NCBI RefSeq assembly: GCF_037975245.1
Contig: NC_092573.1
Location: 4,589,501 to 4,653,500, forward strand
Direction: 5' to 3'
DNA length: 64,000 nucleotides
DNA from: Apostichopus japonicus
Taxonomy: Eukaryota; Echinodermata; Holothuroidea; Aspidochirotida; Stichopodidae
Part shown: positions 1-12,900 of the stretch, in pieces
Layout: each line of letters opens with the position of its first letter
Position numbering within the stretch: the stretch's first letter is position 1
Program-made: the position numbers and the translations under genes
The notes under the pieces: model-generated
Seen by the model: only the letters and a program-made list of their open reading frames with translations
The model's database searches: none
What the model was told of the DNA's origin: nothing

Positions 1-67
1 CTTAGACCCCTCCCCCAGGCCGGCCATCAGTCTTCAGCCCCCCCACTCAAAAGTAACTTCCTACGCC
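1..67. mobile_element. End of a dispersed repeat, second copy at 59415-59480
   Basis: Bases 1-67 and 59415-59480 are nearly identical (CTTAGA...CTCCCCCAGGCCGGCC...TTCCTACGCC), with a few substitutions and a one-base C-run difference. The window begins inside this element, which lies in GALK2 intron 8. Class unknown; the C-rich tail is typical of short non-autonomous repeats. Confidence 0.75.
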
Positions 68-402
68 ACTGTTGACCTCGCTGATACACATGTGCACACC
101 TGCAACCTGGATGTATCTCATACAGTGTACATAAAGGTACAGGCTATTCCGCAGAAAATTGAACCACCTTATGGGCTGGTCCACTCTAAGCTGAGAAACC
201 ACCTTCGAACTCATGAAGCTGCTCAGCTTGTGTTATTATTTCAAGCCATGAACATGGAGAAAGACCCTTAAAAGAATGGTCCAGGTCAAAATTTCTTTTT
301 GATATGTTAAAAAGGATCATGATCTAAGCATTCTGGTTAAATTTGAATTCAATTCCTATATACCGTTTTTGAGATATTGACAGTTGAAGTTATCTGATAT
401 TC

Positions 403-699
403 TACCAAAACTGAACTTGAAGGAAACAGGTGTGATGTCATAGCTGCACACTGACAAATAATGTTTTGTTTTTTCTATATTTTTCGGTGTATTGCTTTGA
501 CCTTGGATTGGATAGGGCTACTACTTTGTGTAAAGGAGAAGTGAAGTATAAAATACCAATACCTATGGTACATTCACATTATTGATGCATCCAATTGTGG
601 AGTATAAAATTAGAAATAAATTTTAAAGGAAAACAAAACATTATTTATCAGTGTGCAACAATGACGTCACACCTGTTTGCTCCAAGCTCACTTTTGGTA
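403..699. mobile_element. Foldback (MITE-like) element, copy A
   Basis: Bases about 403-472 and 629-699 are imperfect inverted repeats roughly 70 bp long (left arm TACCAAAACTGAACTTGAAG..., right arm on the minus strand TACCAAAAGTGAGCTTGGAG...). Both arms hold a TGAYGTCA-type site. The spacer is about 155 bp with no coding sequence. It sits in GALK2 intron 8. The outer ends and target-site duplication are not resolved. A related copy is near 63480-63760. Confidence 0.7.
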
Positions 700-763
700 C
701 GAAAGGAGGCAACTTTTGACCAGGATTTGAATCAGCCAACCCTGTTTTACTTTAACATATTAC

Positions 764-953
764 CTGCATATCTCCACAAGTTCGTCGAGTTCCTTGCAGC
801 TGCACTCATAGAGGACACTGCCGCTGTGATGACCATCAAATAGGATACGACCTAGGGTGCTACCTTCAGTTATGTTGCCATGGCGAAGAGACTCAACTCT
901 TTCTGCTTCACTGAAGACGTGCTTTGATCTGTTGTACAGTTTGAACTGTTCCA
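764..953 (-). CDS. GALK2: GALK2 coding exon 8 (last one in window)
   Basis: Encodes [20 protein letters not shown] and ends [16 protein letters not shown] plus AG, phase 2, at donor GCAG|GTAATA. The next codon should complete the Arg of the family's C-R-x-x-G motif; that exon is off the window. Confidence 0.92.
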
Positions 954-3900
954 CTGCAAGGAAAACACAAAAGATCACAAAACTTCAAATGTCTATATTG
1001 TATAGAGGGGGCATGTTGCACTAAATTTAAAAACAAATTAGTAAAGAGCAAAGACATTTAAAGCTAAAATGGGATTTTAGTTCTTGACCTCAGGGTAACC
1101 AGCCCTGCACTCTACCAAGTTAACTGAGCTATCCTGCTCCAGGGGATCCCTGTATCGTTAATCCTTTACTTGTGATGGCAGTCAGACGCCACAAGGGGAT
1201 CCCTGTATCGCCATTCATTAACTTTTGATGGCAGTCAGATGCCAAAAGGGATCCCTGTATCGCCTTGCCTTTACTGGTGATGGCAGTCAGACGCCACAAG
1301 GGGACCCCTGTATCGCCATTCCTTTACTGGTGATGGCAGTCAGACGCCACAAGGGGATCCTTGTATCATCATCCCTTTACTGGTGTGGCAGCCAGATGCC
1401 ACAAGGGGTATCCCCTGTATAGCCATTCCTTTACTGGTGATGGCAGTCAGATGCCACAAGGGGGACCCTTGTATCGCAATTACTTTACTGGTGATGGCAG
1501 TCAGACGCCACAAGGGCATCCCTGTATCGCCATTCCTTTACTGGTGATTGCAGTCAGACGCCACAAGGGGGACCCTTGTATCACGTTTCCTTTTCTGGTG
1601 ATGGCAGTCAGACACCACAAGGGGATCCCTGTATCGTCATCCCTTTACTGGTGATGGCAGTCAGACGCCACAAGGGGACCCCTGTATCGCCATTCCTTTA
1701 CTGGTGATGGCAGTCAGACGCCACAAGGGGATCCTTGTATCGTCATCCCTTTACTGGTGTGGCAGTCAGATGCCACAAGGGGCCCCCTGTATCGCCATTC
1801 CTTTTCTGGTGATGGCAGTCAGATGCCACAAGGGGGACCCTTGTATCGCAATTCCTTTACTGGTGATGGCAGTCAGACGCCACAAGGGGTATCCCCTGTA
1901 TCGCCATTCCTTTACTGGTGATGGCAGTCAGACGCCACAAGGGGGACCATTGTATCGCCATTCCTTTACTGGTGATGGCAGTCAGACGCCACAAGGGGGA
2001 CCCTTGTATCGCCATTCCTTTACTGGTGATGGCAGTCAGACGCCACAATGGGTATCCCCTGTATCGCCATTCCTTTACTGGTGATGGCAGTCAGACCCCA
2101 CAAGGGGGACCATTGTATCGCCATTCCTTTACTGGTGATGGCAGTCAGACGCCACAAGGGGTATCCCCTGTATCGCCATTCCTTTACTGGTGATGGCAGT
2201 CAGATGCCACAAGGGGATCCTTGTATTGTCATCCCTTAACTGGTGATTGCAGTCAGACGCCACAAGGGGGACCATTGTATCGCCATTCCTTTACTGGTGA
2301 TGGCAGTCAGACGCCACAATGGGTATCCCCTGTATCGCCATTCCTTTACTGGTGATGGCAGTCAGACGCCACAAGGGGATCCTTGTATCGTTATCCCTTA
2401 ACTGGTGATGGCAGTCAGATGCCACATGGGACCCCTGTATCTTCATTGCTTTACTGGTGATGGCAGTCAGACGCCACAATGGGTATCCCCTGTATCGCCA
2501 TTCCTTTACTGGTGATGGCAGTCAGACGCCACAAGTGGATCCTTGTATCGTCATCCCTTAACTGGTGATGGCAGTCAGATGCCACATGGGACCCCTGTAT
2601 CGTCATTGCTTTACTGGTGATGGCAGTCAGACGCCACAAAACCTTGCATAGTGTGTGTAACCACGGTTTCATTTTGATACAACCTACAAAGTTTGGTTTC
2701 TTAGTTAATCATAATTATAAATAATGGGAAACCAACTGGGAAGTTATAAACGCACTGGAAAAGAGAAAAGCCAATTTTAAAGGCAACTTGTAGGTATGAC
2801 TTTCAGCTGAAGTTTGTAATTGTAGCTCATTCTACAGTCTAGAGAATAGGTTATGCTTCACCTTCTATGAAACTGTTTTCAGATACTCACCATCAAGAGT
2901 ATTTGCACTGAGGCTTTCCTTATTAAGTTCTTCATCTGTCACACCTAATATCTGGCAGACTTCTTTCTTCTCGTATGGATGTTGGTGTAAAATTTCCTCC
3001 ACCACTGCAAGCATCTCTTGAAGTGACAATCCAAGTTTCTTGTGTAATTCTCCAAAGCTTCTTATCTCCCTCCAGTTTAGACCTTTGGCTTTGGCTATAA
3101 TCTGAGGGTAACAGAATATGTGTCGTTTACATTTACGTATTCTCTGAAATAGAGATAAACCTACAAAAGATAATATTTTGATAGGTATAAATAGCAAGAT
3201 AACAAGGCTGATTCACAACTGCGACTGAATATACAACAATTTCAAACAGAACGGCAACAACAAACAGGGAAATTCTGTCATATATTTAGTGTTACAAGAT
3301 TGACTAAATCTGCACTGATGCATTAAATATTCCACTTAGATATGCTTGTATGTCTTTGGTGACATAATGTCAGACATAAAGTCAAGCAAATATCTCACCT
3401 ACAATGAAATTCCCTGTTACTTTTGATAGTGCACAGTATGGACTGTACAATTACGGTTAGTATCACTTGATCTGGCCCTGACAAAAGACATTGATTACGA
3501 ACTTGGACGATGCAGTATCTCTATAAAGAGCAAGCAAGTATTTACATAGTAATTAAAAGGATTAAATTGTTTGTTACTAGAATGACCGTTATCAGGAGCA
3601 ATTAGATAAAGATAACGACTAGCTCAGAATAGTTAGTCCCTCTGAGTATTTAGGTACACTCACCTATGTAGAGTTATACAGTGTAATGTAATGGGCATTC
3701 TGAATATTAGTTACACTCATCTATGTAGAGTTATACAGTGTATTGTAATGGGCATTCTGAGTATTAGGTACACTCACCTATGTAGAGTTATACAGTGTAA
3801 TGTAATGGACATTCTGAGTATTAGGTACTCTCACATATGTAGAGTTATACAGTGTAATGTAATGGGCATTCTGAGTATTAGGTACTCTCACCTATGTAGA

Positions 3901-6900
3901 GTAAATACAGTGTAATGTAATGGGCATTCTGAGTATTAGGTACACTCACCTATATAGAGTTATACAGTGTAATGTAATGGGCATTCTGAGTATTAGGTAC
4001 ACTCACCTATATAGAGTTATACAGTGTAATGTAATGGGCATTCTGAGTATTAGGTACTCTCACCTATGTAGAGTTATACAGTGTATTGTAATGGGCATTC
4101 TGAGTATTAGGTACACTCATCTATGTAGAGTTATACAGTGTAATGTAATGGGCATTCTGAGTATTAGGTAAACTCACATATGTAGAGTTATACAGTGTAA
4201 TGTAATGGGCATTCTGAGTATTAGGTACACTCACCTATATAGAGTTATACAGTGTAATGTAATGGGCATTCTGAGTATTAGGTACACTCACCTATATAGA
4301 GTTATACAGTGAAGTGTAATGGGCATTCTGAGTATTAGGTACACTCATCTATGTAGGGTTATACAGTGTAATGTAATGGGCATTCTGAGTATTAGGTAAA
4401 CTCACATATGTAGAGTTATACAGTGTAATGTAATGGGCATTCTGAGTATTAGGTACACTCACCTATATAGAGTTAAACAGTGTAATGTAATGGGCATTCT
4501 GAGTATTAGGTACACTCACCTATATAGAGTTATACAGTGTAATGTAATGGGCATTCTGAGTATTAGGTACTCTCACCTATATAGAGTTATACAGTGTAAT
4601 GTAATGGGCATTCTGAGTATTAGGTACTCTCACCTATGTAGAGTTATACAGTGTAATGTAATGGGCATTCTGAGTATTAGGTACACTCACCTATATAGGG
4701 TTATACAGTGTAATGTAATGGGCATTCTGAGTATTAGGTACACTCACCTATATAGGGTTATACAGTGTAATGTAATGGGCATTCTGAGTATTAGGTACTC
4801 TCCCCTATGTAGAGTTTGGTCTATAAAGAGTGTAATCCAATGGGCATTCTTGGCATTTTCATACATTAAGTATAACTTCATGCGGAAATTTTAATGTTGA
4901 TATGTCATAGTTCGATAAAATGAGAAAAAAGATGATTACTAGTAAATGTTTCTACAGCTAATATAATTTTCCAGATATTCACTATAAAATCAAAATCAAA
5001 TCAAAGTGTGCTAAATGCTTAATGTCTGGAATGCTCGATTTGAATACTAATTTATTGTGATGTTGGCTCGTCAGATCAGTCATTGTTAATCTGTTGTTTT
5101 GTCATAGAACAACCAGAGCACCCTTATACATTGAAACCATGTGTGTGTAATGCATTGTAAACATGCCATAAACACCTTTATATTTACCTATTGCATTTTA
5201 TATTGAATTGGAATGAGTGACCTGATGGTCTATGTGATATACTAAATAGTGCAACCACTTTATTGAATGAGCCTCAGATGTAGTTAATGGGTGGTTTTCA
5301 ACAAAAAAGAAGAAGTTCCCTATCCCATAATTTAATGAAAAATTTGTGTTAAATTGCTTAACATTTGAAATAAAATAATAACATGAGCTCTTACTGCAAA
5401 TGAGAAGACGGACATACTTGAGAGAAAGTTAAGCTCGCACTACAAGAATGATTTTATGCAGAATCATTATTCAACAAAGTTCTATTGTAATATACACTTT
5501 TAACATATTCACCATAAAATTACTGTCTGAAATGTTGTTCTATGTCAAAGGTAATGATGGTGTGAACCTTTCTGTTCAGGCCTAATTGTTGATGCTTTAA
5601 ACCAGAATTCAAAATTGCATTGTGGTTTCGATGACGTAACATGAGCAGTTTTCTTCATGAATCTGACATGATGTTTAGTGAGGGTGTACAACATACTTGA
5701 TCTTAGTAATACAGTGAAAAGCAGTGTGATGTGACAAACAATAAAATTCACAATTTTCTGGAGAATACAACAGCCGATAACGATATAAATAATTTGTTAC
5801 TATTCTCATGTATATAGTTTCTAATCCCGTATTTACATAGCCCCTATGTTACATGCATCTCGTCTGAAGTTCAAAACACATTGTGACTTGTTGATAGTTG
5901 AAAAATTTTCATTGTGAAATTTTGACTTGAAGGGTTGCCCAATTCCAAAATTGTGGAATAGTGGGGAATCCCCAATTTCTGTTTGTTTACGGATTTTATC
6001 AACGGTTTTATCCACATGCGAACGTGTTAATGCAATATCGTTTGTAGAGTGTGAATGAAGGATGGTGGGGTGCTTTTTTCCAAGGTTTGTGCTTTTCTTT
6101 TTGAAAGTGTATGTTAAATATTTAAAGGCCCTAATATAGCGTGTTATTTTGGATGTCTTTTTTTATAACCGTGCGTGTAGAAGTATGTAGTTGGCCTAGG
6201 CTATTCCATTGAATGAATGACATTGACAGCCTTGTAATTAAGTGCTTTGAACCATAGATGAGATGTTGAGGTAAATCACGGTAGTAGTTAGGACACCGGG
6301 GTTCATGTTGCAAGAGTGCCGGTTGTGTGAAATTTGCACAACCACACAACGCTAACATCAACATACTAACTATATATATCAAATATTGTGTAAAACTTGT
6401 AAAAGCATGGTTTTCACAATTTGTTCCCAGGTGAACACAAACGACCATTGACCTCCGCCCGCAATATTAGGCTTCTTGTACTCAATGTGGTACAAAAACA
6501 TACCAAATATGTGATCTGTCAAAGCGTCCCTTGCGATATTATGTTTAGGAAGGTGTGTTAGTATAAAGAGACAGGGAAGAGGGGAGTGAAGTTAATGTTT
6601 GGCATTTGTTGATTCAAATGACCTCTGACCTCCACCAAAAGCAATATAGCCTACTTAAATTTGATATGGTTCATCTACAAACCAAATATGAGATCTGTTC
6701 AAGGTTCCCTTCTTGCAATACCATGTTTGATTTAACCTGTTGTCCCCAAATGACCATTGACCTCCACCAAAATCAATAGACTTCTTTTACTCAATGTTAT
6801 ACACCTTCATACCAAGTATGAGATCTGCCCAAGCTTCCAATTTGAGATATGTGTACAAGTTTTTCACAATTTGACCCCTGGTGACCCCAAATGACCTCTG

Positions 6901-9900
6901 ACCTCAAAAACAATAGGCTTTTTGTACTACTACACTCTGAATATGAAATTGGTCCGACCTTCCCTACTTGAGATATCGTGTTTACAAGCTGGGCATCACA
7001 AACGCACAAGCACAGACACACACACGCCATCATGAATGGAAACGTTACGATTATCATGGAGACCAAAACCATCGATATAATAACTTTTTTTAACTTTGCT
7101 GGAAAATGTTTTACTACCCTCATGAATTCCAAGCACATTATATGAGAAATTCTTGTTTTGTACTACAGAAGTTGAAAGAGATGCTCCTCTCATACTAACA
7201 GTAGAATTGCTCTGCACTAAAAGTATTTGCTGTCTGTTTGGTTTTCAAGTTTAATTTACGCCTGAAATCATCCTTGATTGATTATTTTTGTCGTCAATGA
7301 GAAATTTGTTGTTCAGAGTAAGGTCAAGTCCTGGTGTATCCATGAATAGATTACAAATGTAACCACAGTACTTGCACCAGTTACCAACATAAACTTACCA
7401 ATTAAGAGCAAACCTATGCCTTGTTTGATGATAGTTTCCAGCAGGAGGGGGGTGGGAGGGGGCAAGGGGAGGAATTTGGATTGCACAAACTAGTTATCCT
7501 GTTCTGCTCACCTGAGTTGCTAGTCTACATTCAACCACTCGGACATTAAAATGAGCTGTTGCAGCTTTGTTCATCTCCACGCACGTATTAGCAATGACAA
7601 AGACAAACCCCGTTGGCAATTTGACATCCGTGGCACGAAGTGGTCGGAAATCCACAAGTTTGGCCTGCAGTGATGAAAGATAAAGAATAAATATTATAAG
7701 AGTGTGGATGTTGGACATTGGGAAATTTAGACGAAAAAAGAAAAATAATGTACTTGGACACAGGAAGCACAGGTCTCCCAATTACAAAGGCAATGGTGAG
7801 GTGTGGTGAGGACCATAATCACATTTTTTGCAGCTATTTCTGTCCTTTTTTGCCTTTATGACAGTTGGCTTGTGATGTAGGTGTAGTTATCTCTCCTTTT
7901 CCACATGCGTCTTAAGTGGATGATTTAAGTTAGGGATGGACACTGTTAGATAGCTATAAACATGGTAACTAAAATAGACCTCAAGTTATCGATCACTTAA
8001 GGTTTACTGAGGCTATATAACTATTTCAATGGAATGACTCCCTTGGTGTTTAGGAATGAGTCAAACATAAAGTTTCAAATACTAACTTCTTTGATATCTA
8101 AAGTCACATGAAACTCCTGCCTCTGAACCAAAAATTTAATTGCAAATGCAAGTGAAGGTTGAAAAAGAAAGATTTTAAAGGGATATTCCTGTTACACTCA
8201 GTATAAGACTTAATGTATCTTAAAGAGTAAAATATTCCAGACTGTAGGTCAGTGTTGTAGTAAGAGTACAAGAGCATGATAAGGAGTTTGAGTAGAACTA
8301 AACCGTATCTTTTAAATACTAAGATGTTATTTTTATGCTAGTTCCTATAAAAAGTATTGGAAATGCCTCAAGTACAGGTGCGGTTATAAATCCACAAGAA
8401 TGAGTACAGGATATACTAGAATACGTGTAGGGTCTCACTAACAGTCTGTTCTTAGCTGAAAACACCAAATATTGTCCTTAGTTAGTGCAAGTTTTAGTAG
8501 ATTGAATGGCCACGCCTTTCCCGTGCTCAAATATAGAGGACCAGAGTAAGATGGACTGTGACAGTTCTTCAAAAGCTTGACTTTACTATTAGATTTATTA
8601 TTGACATGTGATACATTTGGAATATTTGATTAGCTGCCACAGTTCTCTGTATGTAGAAATACATAACAGAGAACCAATGAAACAAAACATCAAAAAACAT
8701 AAAATTCCACCCTCCCCCGTGCCCCCTCTCTTCCTTCCCCAAAAGAGACAAATGTATTTACATATCCTTCTTTTGCCAGGAAACAGATAGCTTGATCCAT
8801 GCCACCTCCTTGTGTACCGATGTACCATTCACACCTCATGCAAATATCTGCCAACTCCATCTGTGATAGAGAAAACCAAGAAAACAAAATCTCAAGTGTA
8901 ACAGCTTATCTCCTAAAAGCAAAGTTAATCTTAACAAATCCTATGGCAAACTTGTGCTTAAACTAACTCAATTTAATGAATGTTCAGGCCATTTGTTCCA
9001 ACCCAAAAAAATAAAGAAGAAGAACAAAAGAAAGAAAATTGGAAGCAGTTTAAAGGAGCATATTGTGTTTAAATATCAACCGAATTTGACGCCTGCATAC
9101 CATTAATTGTGATCTTTAAACATGTACCAAACATGTACGCTACTCCAAACATATTGCGCAAAAAACGTCTTGAATCTTACAAAATTGAGCAAAAAGGATG
9201 AACACATTTGTCAGCAAAATGGCTAATTATCCAATGATAAGCTATGTTTATAGGCATTATATTTCTCTATGACATATGCATACAGGTCATGCCAGGTTGC
9301 CTCAATACTGCACAATACATGTGACATGTCTGGATTACTGACCGTCCCGTATAATGTACCAGTGTACGAACGATATATGTACACGGTATAGTGCATTATA
9401 GTCCTATTTGAACGTTATCAAATGAGCTTGCATGTTGCGTTGAAAATCTGTTTATTTAGCAACACTTATCGGCTTTCCCACTAAAATTAAACCCCTTTTA
9501 AATGTAAAATGAAATTTAACTGTACAAAATTTACCATATCAACCATGAAAATATGACTAAAATTATCATTAGTTTACCAACAAATCTTAGCTCAAAGTCG
9601 GCAATGACGATAACATGCTGTCAATCATTTTTATCAGAGTGACAGAAAATACCCACATGCACACTGATTGGTCCATTGGTAGAACACAATGCATTGAAAT
9701 GTTGAGAAGGGTTAGAGAAAATTGTCAGAAACATACTGTTGATTATATATCGAAGGCCGAATGCCTTTGGACCATAGCGTAAGTCTTTTCTATTATTTAT
9801 TGTATTTATACGCCTTGCATTTGCCATGATTAATTCGTTTCAAAAACTTCTAATACACCAATTTATGTTACTTGTTAGTAATACAGTAACAGTATGTACA

Positions 9901-12900
9901 GGCTGCTAATAATACACCTATGAAGTTGCTAAAACGCATGGCTCTGTTACATCCAGTAGTATGGGCCTAGTACATCACGGTACATGCAAAATTAGTGAAA
10001 CAGGCAGTTTGCTATTGTCTGACGTCACATGATAGAGATGATTTGATTGGCTGATTTTAAATTATGAATAAGAAAGGTATGGTGTACATGCATTATTGTT
10101 TGGGCCAAATTTGTCAATTTTTACGAAAATCTTAATTACTCGTTAATTAGTGTTCGGTAACAATTCTATCACAATAATCTCTCTTTCATCAATCGCTAGT
10201 TGCTGATATGTAAATGAATGTAAGTGACAATGGAATGCTAAAAATCCCAGATAAACCCAATATAGACCTTTAAGCTTTCCTTGTGGCAATGCCACACAAG
10301 TAATGATGTATCAATCATTTTTCCCACTAAGCAGCTACAGTATTAACCAATCATAGTGCACAATTTCCTGCTCTGATGTGCAGTGAAATGAATAGTTGGC
10401 AGTGAGATACGTCAGTCTCCCTCCTTCTGCCCAGGTGCTGTTTTCATATTCAATCATCAGTCCGATCAGAATTTAACCTGATTCATCCTACTCCCAGGCA
10501 AATAGTGAGGGGCATATTAGGTTACATGTCCTGTCTACAACCATACCTTTCCTGAGGCACACAGAGAATAAAATACGACATGCTGAAGTAGTAAAAGGCA
10601 AACTTTGTTTACAATTACATCTACAGCAAAGGTCACCATAGTCTACTTCAAAACACTTAATACAACTACACATACCAAAGCAAAACATTGAAAACTTAAC
10701 AGTAGTACTGACCTTTGAAATAGCGAGTTTGTTGGCATGCATAAGAGACAAAGCTGCACAACAGACCATGGCACTAGAGCTTGATAAACCAGCACTTGGA
10801 GGAACAGTGCCATCAACAGTGACATCCAAACCTACTGGATCGGAAAGCTTAGAGAATTCAAGTATGCCTTTCACACCGCAGAGAAAGTAGTTGTACCATG
10901 AAGGCTTTGTGGAATTGATTTTAAAGTCTTTAATTGATGTGGTGAAGTCACTACAAAAGTACAAAAGAAATAAGAATAGAAAAAAAAAATTATAATGTAA
11001 TTGACAAAATGACTGTTAACTAGACTGTATTTATTACCATTAAGCCAATTTGATGGCAAACCAGTCTATGTTAGTTGATGTAACTTTGGTACAATGTAGT
11101 TATAATACAGCTCTTGCATTTTGGTGCTATGTTCAAATAGCAGAACAATTCTAAAGGCTCTGTGTAACTACCGCCAGAACTAGGCTTTTCATTGATTATA
11201 GTCTTAATAACAGCAATTTTTACATATTTAACTGTATATAATTTGAATGGATTTGTTATCAAAAGTAAATTTCCACTTTGTCCACTTCCATTTGCATATT
11301 ATTAACTTGGAAAAAAAATCAGTATCAATTTTCCAAAGATGCTCCAATCTCAAGAGGTTTTGTAGCGATTGTCAAGATTAAAGAATATTTTAGTATTGGG
11401 ACAAAAACAAATTTATTTCCTTTGTGGGAATTAACAAGCATGAAATATTGGACACTGACCAAATAAGTCTACTCCCTGTAGGGTTTTGGTTTTCATTCTG
11501 AAATTAAATTCTTAAACTGGTTAACCTAAAGTTAAATATAACAAATACACTCCCTATGAAACCAGGCATTTGCAGTGAGTGCAAGACTGTAGCCCAGGCA
11601 TTCTGAGTTGGGGCAACGACAATTTAAGGAGGGGCACAAAATATTTGAGGTAGGGGTGCATCCTATGAGGCATAATATATATAGCCCTACCTGTATTTTG
11701 ATGATGTATTGGTAAGGTTTATTTCTCCAGAGTTGTTAGTGCTCACTGCCATAACAATGTCCTGCTGAATAGCCATCGGAAGCACAGAATAGCCGCTGTA
11801 ATCTATGTGCTCCCCTGTTGAGTAGATGAAAAAAATGTAACTCAAAATTTAATATGATTTAGTAATAACTTGATTTAATCAGTAATTAATTTCCAAGCCC
11901 CTCCCTCCACGGTCTTTTGTATTGTGCTGCTAAGTATTATAAAAGGCAAAGTGTCAAGAGTTAAGCTGTCTGTTCCATTACCTGTCAACATCTTCATGAC
12001 TCAAATAACTACAAAAACAAATTTCAGCAACTTGATATGTACAGTACAAATTGAAATATCTGAACTTTCATCATCCAGACCAGATTTTACTGGAATCCAA
12101 TAATATTCAAAGGATTGGCAAGTTCTGCATAAAACTACAGATGTTTTATGCTGTACATTTTAATTGTTTAATGAAATAGAAAATATCCACGTCAGGTAAA
12201 ATTTCAAGGTCACTGCCTTCTAAAATTGAACAACCTACCTATTATGTTCACTCTTCCTGGAGCTCTGGCCAAAAAATCAGGAAACTTGCCATACCTCTCC
12301 TTATGTCTCGAGGTGATATTTCTATATCTGTAAGAAAGATGCAAAGCATAGATGTAGTTTTTTCAAGTTGGATAAACACTAGACTTTTTTCCCCTTCGGA
12401 GCCAATTCCAACAACATTGTTTGGTATGTGATGATGAAATTTTGGTTCAGTTTAAAGCTTTTTACACTCCCACAATGTGGCAAGTATTTTTCACTTTTGG
12501 AAATGTTACTCTCTAAATATAACCCAGATTACCTCGAGATGACACCACTACTCCGTAAGAACGATCCGTCTGCTACATCTAGGCAGAGATGCCAACCTCT
12601 TGACACAAAAAAACAGACTGAATATCGATTTTTGAGAGAAAAATCAGATTTTCACAAAAACTCAACACTACCACTGGCCCGTTGGCCCCAGGCCAGTAAA
12701 ATGTCAGAAAAATGTTTTACTGGTAAGAACGGGCAAGTAAAATGTTTGCTTTTTCAATAACATCTAATGTGAAAATTGTAAAGCATCTGTAATAATTCTT
12801 ATGATGCAAAAAGGGTGTTTAAATGCATAATGAGAATAATGATACAGCTTAATTGCTTGCATATTTTGGGCCAATGAGAATTTGGTTCAAGCCAGAAGTA

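Noticed and set aside
1141-4835. Regular repeats considered as CRISPR arrays
   Set aside because: Units are contiguous tandem copies with no unique spacers, in a eukaryotic intron; they are minisatellites.
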